Below, in pieces: positions 1-6,075 of a DNA stretch of 8,960 nucleotides. This DNA is from CAZJCK01 sp964544635 (lineage in GTDB: Bacteria; Zixibacteria; MSB-5A5; GN15; FEB-12). Position numbers and translations under genes: made by a program. The stretch is from positions 1-8,960 of the forward strand of contig CAZJCK010000109.1 of the NCBI GenBank assembly GCA_964544635.1. Reading direction: 5' to 3'. Each line of letters starts with the position of its first letter. Position 1 is the first letter of the stretch. The notes beneath the pieces are model-generated. The model made no database searches. It was not told where the DNA came from and was given only the letters and a program-made list of their open reading frames with translations.

Positions 1-65
1 CTACAACAGATCGGCAGGATGCAAGTTCCGGAAGAGACTGAATGCCCCCGGCAGAGTCGGCGGCA

Positions 66-506
66 TCAGACGGCGAATTGGTCCGGTTCGCCGCCGCAGC
101 TGGTGCAGCCGCCGCACGACTGGATCTGCTCGGTGAGGCCGTTGACATCGAGCTGAGCCACCAGCACCATCCCCTTCGGGCCGTAATGGATGGTGTCCAC
201 GGCACAGCAATCGTCCTTCCCTCCCGCCTCTTCGCCGAACATGATCATCAGGCCGGTCTGGACGGCGAAGAAATGCTTTAGCGTGAGATACTCCTCGACA
301 TCGTCGGCGGGGCGGATTGCCTCGAGCACCGACGTGCCGGTAGCATCCAGAATTTCGCGCGCACTCTTCCCTTTCAGCCAGTCGCCGATCAGCTCTTTCT
401 GGCCGACGGCGCCGCCGCAGGTACGCTTGGAGAGGGAGTACTTGATTAGTCGATCATCGAGATCGAGCAGGATCTTGAGGGTATCGGTAATATCATTGCA
501 GGGCAT
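66..506 (-). CDS. NifU N-terminal-like iron-sulfur scaffold-type protein with Cys-rich C-terminus
   Basis: 146 aa, ATG start, TGA stop. Residues about 28-92 resemble the second half of the NifU/IscU N-terminal scaffold fold: a Cys-Gly turn (C30-G31-G32), the D-W-L-K-G-K-S stretch (42-48), then a helical segment (73-90) where scaffold proteins place their last ligand. Family knowledge: IscU/NifU scaffolds use three conserved cysteines to build Fe-S clusters. Here only C30 has an obvious counterpart; the first Cys is not evident and the last site reads K-H (77-78). Instead the C-terminal half adds a Cys pair (C100, C101) and a CxxCxxC motif (C131, C134, C137). It is therefore a divergent scaffold-like or metal-binding protein, and classical scaffold function is not assured. 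Only a weak purine-rich Shine-Dalgarno (SD) sequence (GAAAG) precedes the start. It lies 87 nt downstream of the rhomboid gene on the same strand. Fold assignment is by pattern memory and moderately certain. Confidence 0.6.
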   Translation of the reverse strand: MPCNDITDTLKILLDLDDRLIKYSLSKRTCGGAVGQKELIGDWLKGKSAREILDATGTSVLEAIRPADDVEEYLTLKHFFAVQTGLMIMFGEEAGGKDDCCAVDTIHYGPKGMVLVAQLDVNGLTEQIQSCGGCTSCGGEPDQFAV

Positions 507-553
507 ATCATTACTTTCGTTACAACGCTATACTGGATTTAAACTGTCCACTA

Positions 554-583
554 ATGATACGTTCTCAACCGCCCCTTGTTCAA
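554..583 (-). promoter_or_regulatory. Candidate promoter for the NifU-like gene
   Basis: On the minus strand TTGAAC (578-583) and TATCAT (554-559) are separated by 18 nt, matching sigma70 consensus at 4/6 and 5/6. Transcription would start near 547, giving a leader of about 40 nt. The 7-mer CGGTTGA occurs twice here on the minus strand (plus 565-571 and 580-586, 15-nt period). No terminator is visible after the rhomboid gene, so read-through is an alternative. Judged by eye only. Confidence 0.3.
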
Positions 584-593
584 CCGAAAAGTA

Positions 594-1319
594 CTACCAC
601 TCCATCCGGTAAACCTGCTGGCGATCAGACCGTCCCCGCGGCGGCCGTGGCCGCCCGGTCATCTTCAACAGCACCCAGAGGACGGCGAAGCCAAAGAGGA
701 AGCCGCCGACATGTGCCAGCCAGGCGACACCACCGCCGGTGCCGCGGTCCAGCAGCGACATCAGCAGTTGATACGCGAACCAGATTCCCAGTACCACTTT
801 GGCCGATACCTGGATGAACTGGATGAAGAAGAAGACAATCAGTGCCGTGATGCGGGCGTTCGGGTGCAGCACCATATAGGCGCCCATGATGCCGGCAATC
901 GCGCCCGAGGCTCCGACCAGCGGGATCTGCGAGTCCGGTGCGAACACCGTGTACAGCGTGATCGCCGCCAGTCCCGACAACAGGTAGAACAGGAGAAAGC
1001 GGACCGGGCCGAAGTAATCCTCGACATTGTTGCCGTAGATCCACAGGAACAGCATGTTGCCGATCAGGTGCATCCAGCCGCCGTGCATGAACATGCTGGT
1101 AAACGGCGTTAACCAGACCGAGGCGGCAATCTCCGGTGTCAGTTCCACACCCTGCACGAATTCATACGGTATAAAACCGAACTGGAAGGTGAAGATGCGG
1201 AAGCCCTGTATCCCGAGCGTCTGGGAATAGAGGAATATAAGGGCATTGACGACGATCAGGCCGATTGTCAGGTATGGTTTTCGAAAGGTCGGTTGATCGT
1301 CGCGAATCGGAAAAAACAC
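594..1319 (-). CDS. Rhomboid family intramembrane serine protease
   Basis: 241 aa. Rhomboids cleave transmembrane substrates inside the lipid bilayer with a Ser-His dyad. The family signatures are all visible: the H-G-G-W-M-H-L-I-G-N-M motif at 79-89 (H84 and N88 correspond to the oxyanion-stabilising H150/N154 of E. coli GlpG), catalytic Ser in G-A-S-G-A (S138), and catalytic His in A-H-V-G-G (H203). Hydrophobic segments at about 17-34, 84-95, 107-126, 134-151, 157-186 and 199-219 fit a six-helix core, followed by a basic, Arg/Pro-rich cytosolic tail. The start codon is GTG with AAGGA (plus 1326-1330) six nt upstream. It begins 19 nt after the stop of the M23 peptidase, so co-transcription is likely. 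The catalytic set is complete, so an active protease is expected; the substrate is unknown. Confidence 0.95.
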   Translation of the reverse strand: MFFPIRDDQPTFRKPYLTIGLIVVNALIFLYSQTLGIQGFRIFTFQFGFIPYEFVQGVELTPEIAASVWLTPFTSMFMHGGWMHLIGNMLFLWIYGNNVEDYFGPVRFLLFYLLSGLAAITLYTVFAPDSQIPLVGASGAIAGIMGAYMVLHPNARITALIVFFFIQFIQVSAKVVLGIWFAYQLLMSLLDRGTGGGVAWLAHVGGFLFGFAVLWVLLKMTGRPRPPRGRSDRQQVYRMEW

Positions 1320-1325
1320 CGGCGG

Positions 1326-1330
1326 TCCTT
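1326..1330 (-). promoter_or_regulatory. Ribosome binding site fixing the GTG start of the rhomboid gene
   Basis: AAGGA on the minus strand, 6 nt before the GTG at 1317-1319. No ATG lies suitably near, and the reading frame from this GTG gives the normal short N-terminus before the first membrane helix. Confidence 0.7.
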
Positions 1331-1338
1331 ATCTCAGA

Positions 1339-3657
1339 TTAGTTGCTGCCTCTTTGTGCTGGAACGATAAAGCTGAGATATTGTTCGGTCGTGTTGCCGG
1401 CGCGATCGGTGACGACAATGCCGAGATGCCGCTCGCCTTGTGGCAGTCGACCAAACGGTTCGGCGCGGCACTGGCCCGTCTCCGGGTCGTATTCGACCGG
1501 AATGCGCTCACCGTCGATTTCCAGCACGATGCTCTCATCGTCGTGGATACCTGACAGCGTATCCTTGATGCTGAAGTAGATCGTCTGGTCGTCGCCGCGC
1601 AACTGCCCACGGTGGCGGACATTGAGCGCATGAATGAGCGGCGGCTCAACATCATAGACAGCTGCGAAAAAACCGCCCCCCTGTGACTCGGCGGTCAACC
1701 AGTTGTCGTCGCTCTTCTGTGTTTCCAGCCAGACCCATCTGTTTTCCTTCTGATCGAGCCAGCAAATACCGGCCAGTTCGTTGGCCGGCGTAATGCCGCG
1801 CAGTTTGACCGACAATTCGAAATTCTCTCGGGTGAGAAATGCCTTAGGCAGGATATGGTAGACCGGCGACGCCAGGCGCATCATGCTTCCAGTCTGAGGA
1901 TTGCTCGGTATGATTTCGATATATTGCGGCTCGAAGAAATTCCGTTTGCCGAGCCGCAGGCGGGCGACCTCATCCAGATCGCGGGACTCATCGTCTTCCA
2001 ACCCCACCAGGTAAATGTCGAGTCCCTTGAAGAGGGCCGGCGGGAAGGTGGTGTCCCGCTCAATGATGGCGCCAACCAGATCAATCCGCCGGTACTTTTC
2101 CTGCGGCGGAATAAATGCCGTGTGGTAATGCTCGGTGACGAACATGAGGTCTTCGCGCCCCAGCAGCGAGTCGCCGTGATAAAGCTCAATGCGGCCGTCC
2201 GTGCCGAAATTCGATTCGCAGAAGACCTCGAAGTAAATACCACGGTCGGTGATGGTATGCTCAATTCGCCGTACCGGTTTGCCGTCACCCGTCAGGCCGT
2301 TGAATATGGGTGACATGATCGGCCCGCCCACATCGGTGAACACCGCGAGGCGCATGATAGCCGGGTAGATATACGTGGCAGTCACCTGGAGCCGGAGCGT
2401 GTCGCCCTCGAACCACGTCTTTGCGCCCGACACATTGCCCCAGGTGTCGCCGGCATTGACGACCGGGAAAACGGTATCAATGGCCAATTGCGAGATATCG
2501 AATCGAGGCACAAAGGTGAAGGTGGCGTTCCGGGTAGTGTCGACTTTTATGATCTCCTTGTCGACTAATTCGAAGATCCCCTCTTTGGGCACCCAGTAAA
2601 AGTCGAGGCTCAATTCCGAGCTGTTACCGAAGGCGTCTTCGGCAACAATACGCAGGGTGTGGCGGCCAAACGTTTCGCGGCCGGTTCGGCCGTAGGCGCC
2701 GTCATCACCGACAAACACCTGGCTGCCGCTGTAGGTATCGTAGGGAAGCTTGTACAGACGGCGCACGCGGGTGCGCTCTTCGGCCACCTCCCGGTAATCG
2801 TACTCAAGGAAGACTTCATGGCCGGTCTCGTAATCGACGGTATCGAGAGTGGCGCGGTACAGCAGTTCGTCATCGACATACATGGTTAACCGATAAACTG
2901 CCTGCTGCATGCCACCGGCGCGCATTCGATCGTAAGAATCGAGCATCACACCAAAGGGGCGGTCGAAGGTGAGGACGGTATCGAGGTGAACTGTCCCGCC
3001 GCTGTGCTCACGGGCATAGACGAAAAACCGCCGCGAACCGTCGATAAACATCGACGTATCATCCAGCATCTGGAAGCCGATCCGACTGATCGTGGGCGGG
3101 GTGGTGTCATCCAGCGAAAAACCATGCCTGAGCGGATTGATTGGCAGGTTGTTGCGGGAACGCTTCTCGAAATGCAGATGGGGACCGCCGGACCCGGTCT
3201 GGCCGGCACGGGCGATCAGCTCCCCTTCACTCACCCGGATCGAGTCGCGCGGGAAATGTATATCCTGGTAATACCGCCTATTTTCCTTCTGGGCCGCCCG
3301 CAGGGCGTCGTGGTGCTTGCCCACGAAACGGTCAAGATGGGCGAAGACATAGATGTTGCCGTTGTCACCGGTCAGGTAAACGACCTTGCCATAGCCGTAA
3401 TACGACGTCCGTATACGGGAAATGTAGCCGTCGACCGGCGCAAACACATGCCGCCCGATCCGTCCGCCAGTCCGGACATCAATCCCGGCATGGAAATGAC
3501 CGTTTCGGAAATTGCCGAAGCCGCTGGAGAGGTCGATCGACCCCTTGACCGGCCAGCTTTCGGCCTGTACCGGAGTGGCCATGGCCCAAATGAGTCCGAT
3601 AACAAAGGATATGGTAAGCAGTCGGTGAACTTTCATAGCTGATTTGTCGGCCAACAT
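1339..3657 (-). CDS. Secreted M23 (LytM-type) metallopeptidase with large beta-rich C-terminal region
   Basis: 772 aa. A signal peptide is clear: basic M8-K-V-H-R, hydrophobic core about 12-27, likely cleavage after V-Q-A (residue 32). The M23 domain spans about 36-180 with all LytM landmarks: zinc ligands H56 and D60 (H-A-G-I-D), catalytic-type H107 (F-A-H-L-D), and H160/H162 in G-P-H-L-H-F-E. M23 enzymes of this type cut peptidoglycan cross-bridges; with the full set present an active hydrolase is expected. About 50 residues (109-155) between the A-H-L and H-L-H motifs include a long loop. Residues about 185-765 are not recognised as one family but are beta-rich, with P-P-x-I repeats opening Ig-like units (about 187 and near the C-terminus). 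The ATG at 3636 (Met8) gives a standard-length signal peptide and is an alternative start; the upstream ATG has only a weak AGGCG. It heads a minus-strand operon with the rhomboid gene and is divergent from the PpiD-like gene. Confidence 0.9.
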   Translation of the reverse strand: MLADKSAMKVHRLLTISFVIGLIWAMATPVQAESWPVKGSIDLSSGFGNFRNGHFHAGIDVRTGGRIGRHVFAPVDGYISRIRTSYYGYGKVVYLTGDNGNIYVFAHLDRFVGKHHDALRAAQKENRRYYQDIHFPRDSIRVSEGELIARAGQTGSGGPHLHFEKRSRNNLPINPLRHGFSLDDTTPPTISRIGFQMLDDTSMFIDGSRRFFVYAREHSGGTVHLDTVLTFDRPFGVMLDSYDRMRAGGMQQAVYRLTMYVDDELLYRATLDTVDYETGHEVFLEYDYREVAEERTRVRRLYKLPYDTYSGSQVFVGDDGAYGRTGRETFGRHTLRIVAEDAFGNSSELSLDFYWVPKEGIFELVDKEIIKVDTTRNATFTFVPRFDISQLAIDTVFPVVNAGDTWGNVSGAKTWFEGDTLRLQVTATYIYPAIMRLAVFTDVGGPIMSPIFNGLTGDGKPVRRIEHTITDRGIYFEVFCESNFGTDGRIELYHGDSLLGREDLMFVTEHYHTAFIPPQEKYRRIDLVGAIIERDTTFPPALFKGLDIYLVGLEDDESRDLDEVARLRLGKRNFFEPQYIEIIPSNPQTGSMMRLASPVYHILPKAFLTRENFELSVKLRGITPANELAGICWLDQKENRWVWLETQKSDDNWLTAESQGGGFFAAVYDVEPPLIHALNVRHRGQLRGDDQTIYFSIKDTLSGIHDDESIVLEIDGERIPVEYDPETGQCRAEPFGRLPQGERHLGIVVTDRAGNTTEQYLSFIVPAQRGSN

Positions 3658-3833
3658 ACAGATTTCGCCTGCTGATATCCAATCTTTTTGTATATTTGGC
3701 AGCCGAAACCTCGACGTTGTCTTGCCAATTAGCCGCGCGGGCGTATATTTCTTTTTCTTTTACCCCGAACGGAAATTTCGGACGATTGTGAAATGGAAAA
3801 AGAGAAACGTGTCTATACAAGGAGATTACGCGG
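3658..3833. promoter_or_regulatory. Divergent intergenic control region
   Basis: 176 bp between the two divergent envelope genes, AT-richer than its surroundings. It carries the plus-strand promoter listed separately and an inverted repeat TTGGCA (3696-3701) / TGCCAA (3723-3728), whose right arm overlaps the -35 box, so a repressor or shared regulator could bind there. The plus-strand leader contains a short hairpin, CCGAA (3765-3769) / TTCGG (3777-3781). I could not pick a convincing -35/-10 pair for the minus-strand M23 gene. Confidence 0.5.
3722..3749 (+). promoter_or_regulatory. Sigma70-like promoter of the PpiD-like gene
   Basis: TTGCCA (3722-3727) and TATATT (3744-3749), each 5/6 to consensus, are separated by 16 nt. 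The expected transcription start is near 3756, leaving a leader of about 78 nt before the ATG at 3834. It is the best promoter match I noticed in the window. Confidence 0.55.
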
Positions 3834-5693
3834 ATGTTTGACGCTCTACGCAAGATGATCCTGCCGATCATCCTGATTGTCCTGTTCTTCTTCATCGCCA
3901 TGATTGTGCTCGAATGGGGGCTGGGCATGTCCACCCGCCAGGATTTCGAGGCCATGACCTCGGCCGCCGTTATTAACGGTGAAGAAGTCGACTGGGCCGT
4001 CTATAACCAGATCTACAGCAACCTGTACAACAATGCGGTGATGTCCTCCCCGGAGGGGGATGTCTCCGACCAGCAGGCCGAAGAACTGCAGGAGCAGGCC
4101 TGGAACCAGTTGCTGTACGACCGCCTGCTCATGCAGGAAGCCCGCAAATACAATTTCAGTGTTACCGACGAAGAGCTGTACGCTTTTCTCCGCTTCAGCC
4201 CGCCGCCGGAACTGCAGTCGATGGCCTATTTCCAGACCGATGGCCAGTTCGATTACCAGAAATACCTTAACACCATGGTCGATCCCCAGGCCGCCACCTT
4301 CTGGGGCAGCATCGAACCGTCGATGCGTCGCGAACTGCTCAAGCTCAAAGTGCAGGACATGATCCTGCAGTCGGTGCATGTCTCTGAGGACGAGGTCCGC
4401 GACGCCTTCCTCGCCTCGAATGAACGGGTGAAAGTGGCGATGTTGAATGTACCGTACGCCCAGTTCACCAATCCGCCGCCGCAACCGACCGAGGAGCAGA
4501 TGCGCGCCTGGTATGACGAGCACAAAGAGAAGTACCAGCTCGACGAACGGGCTTCGCTGAAGATGGTCATCCTGCAGAAAGAACCGGAAGAAGCCGACTG
4601 GATGCGCCAGCGACAGGCGGCCGAGGCGATCCTCGATTCGCTGCGTAACGGCGCCGATTTTGCCGAAATGGCGCAGCGCTACTCCGACGGACCGTCGGCC
4701 ACTGACGGCGGCGACCTCGGCTGGTTCCGCCAGGGCCAGATGGTACCGCCGTTCGATCGCGCCGTGAGATCCATGGAAGAAGGTGCGTTGTCGGAGCCGA
4801 TCCGTACTAATTTCGGCTGGCACATCATCAAAAAACACGATGAACGGGAGCGGGAACAGGTCAATCCCGCCACTAACCAGACCGAGATGATGCCGGAGTT
4901 CCACGCCTCGCACATCCTGTTGGAGGTCAAGGTGTCGCCGGAAACGCTCGACGAGTTGTACCGCCGCTCGGAATCATTCCGCAGCCTGGCCCTCGAACAG
5001 GGCTTTCAGACTGCCGCCGAGCAGATGGAACTGACTGTGGATACCACCACCCGCTTCCGTCGCAACGCCAACATCCAGTATGTTGGTTTCCATCCGCAGG
5101 CCAACCGCTTCGCCTTCACGGCCGAGCCGGACGCCATTTCGCCGGTCATGGAATCGGATAATGCAGTCTTCGTGGCGGTACTGAATGAACGTATCCCGGC
5201 CGGTATCGCGTCGTTCGAAGAGGCAAAATCACAGGTATCGCAGGACTTGCTGGTAGATATCGTGGCCTCGCAGTGCCGTGAGAAAGCCCAGACGATCTAC
5301 TCGTCGATTCAAAACGGCATGTCACTTCAGCAGGCAGCTGAGGAGTTTGATGCCGAGTTTGCCGAGGTCGGCCCGTTCACGCGCAGCGCCACCGTCCCCA
5401 GGCTCCGAAGCGATCCGGCCCCGATCGGCGCCGCTTTCAACCTCGACTCGGTGGGCGCCATCTCCCAGCCGGTCGATTTCAGCCAGGGGACCGTCATCCT
5501 GCAGTTGCTTGAGAAGACCAATCCCGATCTAAGCGAGTTCACTACCAGGCGCGATTCGTTATATCAGAGTGTAATGCAGCGCAAACGTGGCGAGCTGCTC
5601 AATTCGTGGCTGCAAAAGCTGGTCGAAGAGTCGGAGATCATCAACAATGTCGAGCGGGCGCGCGACGAAGAGTTCGCGGCCAACGAAATGTAA
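3834..5693 (+). CDS. ppiD: PpiD/SurA-type membrane-anchored peptidyl-prolyl isomerase
   Basis: 619 aa, close to E. coli PpiD (623 aa), with the same layout: a short cytosolic N-terminus, one membrane anchor (about 9-29), then a periplasmic part. Residues about 42-235 form the SurA-N-like helical chaperone region, opening with V-I-N-G-E-E-V (46-52), typical of this family. A parvulin domain lies at about 239-337, with the G-G-D-L-G-W motif (292-297) and the F-G-W-H-I-I-K ending (327-333). A second region begins H-A-S-H-I-L-L (357-363) like a parvulin but lacks the G-G-D-L-G-W core. A helical C-terminal part follows. PpiD assists folding of proteins emerging from the Sec translocon; many PpiD parvulin domains are not catalytically active. 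The start has an excellent SD, AAGGAG at 3819-3824, 9 nt before the ATG. Monocistronic: own promoter upstream, strong terminator downstream. Confidence 0.88.
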   Translation: MFDALRKMILPIILIVLFFFIAMIVLEWGLGMSTRQDFEAMTSAAVINGEEVDWAVYNQIYSNLYNNAVMSSPEGDVSDQQAEELQEQAWNQLLYDRLLMQEARKYNFSVTDEELYAFLRFSPPPELQSMAYFQTDGQFDYQKYLNTMVDPQAATFWGSIEPSMRRELLKLKVQDMILQSVHVSEDEVRDAFLASNERVKVAMLNVPYAQFTNPPPQPTEEQMRAWYDEHKEKYQLDERASLKMVILQKEPEEADWMRQRQAAEAILDSLRNGADFAEMAQRYSDGPSATDGGDLGWFRQGQMVPPFDRAVRSMEEGALSEPIRTNFGWHIIKKHDEREREQVNPATNQTEMMPEFHASHILLEVKVSPETLDELYRRSESFRSLALEQGFQTAAEQMELTVDTTTRFRRNANIQYVGFHPQANRFAFTAEPDAISPVMESDNAVFVAVLNERIPAGIASFEEAKSQVSQDLLVDIVASQCREKAQTIYSSIQNGMSLQQAAEEFDAEFAEVGPFTRSATVPRLRSDPAPIGAAFNLDSVGAISQPVDFSQGTVILQLLEKTNPDLSEFTTRRDSLYQSVMQRKRGELLNSWLQKLVEESEIINNVERARDEEFAANEM

Positions 5694-5718
5694 GCCGACT
5701 CGACACGAAAACAGTGAG

Positions 5719-5754
5719 AAGCCCCTCGATCAGGCTGGTCGAGGGGTTTTTCTT
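5719..5754 (+). terminator. Intrinsic terminator of the PpiD-like gene
   Basis: A perfect 8-bp stem CCCCTCGA (5722-5729) / TCGAGGGG (5739-5746) with a 9-nt loop is followed by TTTTTCTT (5747-5754). A-U and G-U pairs extend the base. It lies 28 nt after the stop codon. In the opposite orientation the T-tract is poor (after the hairpin the minus strand reads CTTCTCAC), so it is mainly a plus-strand terminator. Confidence 0.92.
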
Positions 5755-6008
5755 GTCCAGACCAGAAGCAGGCGAATCAGCGCCGCCAGTCCCCAGGCCG
5801 CTTCGAGTATGACGAACGGGATGTTCTCCCCGACGACGGCATAGTACATCGCCATGAACGACCCGACAGCGTTCATAACCAGGTAGAGCCAGTGCGATTC
5901 GTGCAGTTTCTTGGTCAGGTTGAGAACGAAGCCCAAAAGCAGCAGCCCGACCCCGACCGATCCGATGATAGTTGCAGTTTCCATGCGGGGAATATAGGCA
6001 CGCGTCAT
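5730..6008 (-). CDS. CBU_0592-type small membrane protein
   Basis: 92 aa, small integral membrane protein with three hydrophobic segments (about 13-31, 39-58, 62-83) joined by short loops. The pattern I-G-S-V-G-V, then a W-L-Y-L-V-M-N-A-V-G stretch, then I-L-E-A-A-W-G-L matches the CBU_0592 family of uncharacterised bacterial membrane proteins; no function is known. Two starts are possible. The ATG at 6008 has only a distant GGAG, itself inside the upstream terminator stem. The ATG at 5984 (Met9) gives a more natural N-terminus but has no SD. The 3' end overlaps the convergent terminator: the TGA at 5730-5732 lies in its loop. It sits behind the ETF-QO terminator, so it is expected to have its own weak promoter or depend on read-through. 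Confidence 0.75.
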   Translation of the reverse strand: MTRAYIPRMETATIIGSVGVGLLLLGFVLNLTKKLHESHWLYLVMNAVGSFMAMYYAVVGENIPFVILEAAWGLAALIRLLLVWTRKTPRPA

Positions 6009-6018
6009 ACGAAAGCAA
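5991..6018 (-). promoter_or_regulatory. Candidate promoter for a leaderless CBU_0592-type transcript
   Basis: On the minus strand TTGCTT (6013-6018) and TATATT (5991-5996) are separated by 16 nt. The -10 is 5/6, the -35 only 3/6. The start point would fall at about the A of the ATG at 5984, implying a leaderless mRNA from Met9, which would fit the absence of an SD there. Speculative. Confidence 0.25.
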
Positions 6019-6047
6019 AAGCTCCGATCAATGAATTGACCGGAGCT
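6011..6047 (-). terminator. Intrinsic terminator downstream of ETF-QO
   Basis: The nested inverted repeat at 6020-6047 pairs AGCTCCG with CGGAGCT and, after one mismatch, TCAAT with ATTGA. On the minus strand it is followed by TTTGCTTTC (6019-6011). It lies about 29 nt after the ETF-QO stop. The T-tract is interrupted, so termination may be partial, allowing some read-through into the small membrane gene. Confidence 0.75.
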
Positions 6048-6052
6048 CAGAC

Positions 6053-6073
6053 AGTAGTCAAGCTTCGACTACT
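6053..6073. repeat. Second hairpin immediately after ETF-QO
   Basis: Inverted repeat AGTAGTC (6053-6059) / GACTACT (6067-6073) with a 7-nt loop containing AAGCTT. It starts 2 nt beyond the ETF-QO stop and stands in tandem with the terminator hairpin. It has no T-tract and may protect the mRNA 3' end. Confidence 0.6.
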
Positions 6074-6075
6074 AC

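Noticed and set aside
1..65. A 21-codon open frame on the minus strand whose ATG overlaps the NifU-like stop (TGATG), ending with TAG at 1-3.
   Set aside because: The coupling arrangement is suggestive, but the peptide is very short, has no recognisable features, and cannot be told from chance.
3644..3841. A 65-codon plus-strand frame in the divergent intergenic region.
   Set aside because: It starts with TTG, has no SD, spans the promoter and leader of the PpiD-like gene, and has no protein-like character.
3846..4913. A 355-codon minus-strand frame opposite the PpiD-like gene.
   Set aside because: Antisense shadow: the plus-strand protein has a full family architecture, promoter, SD and terminator.
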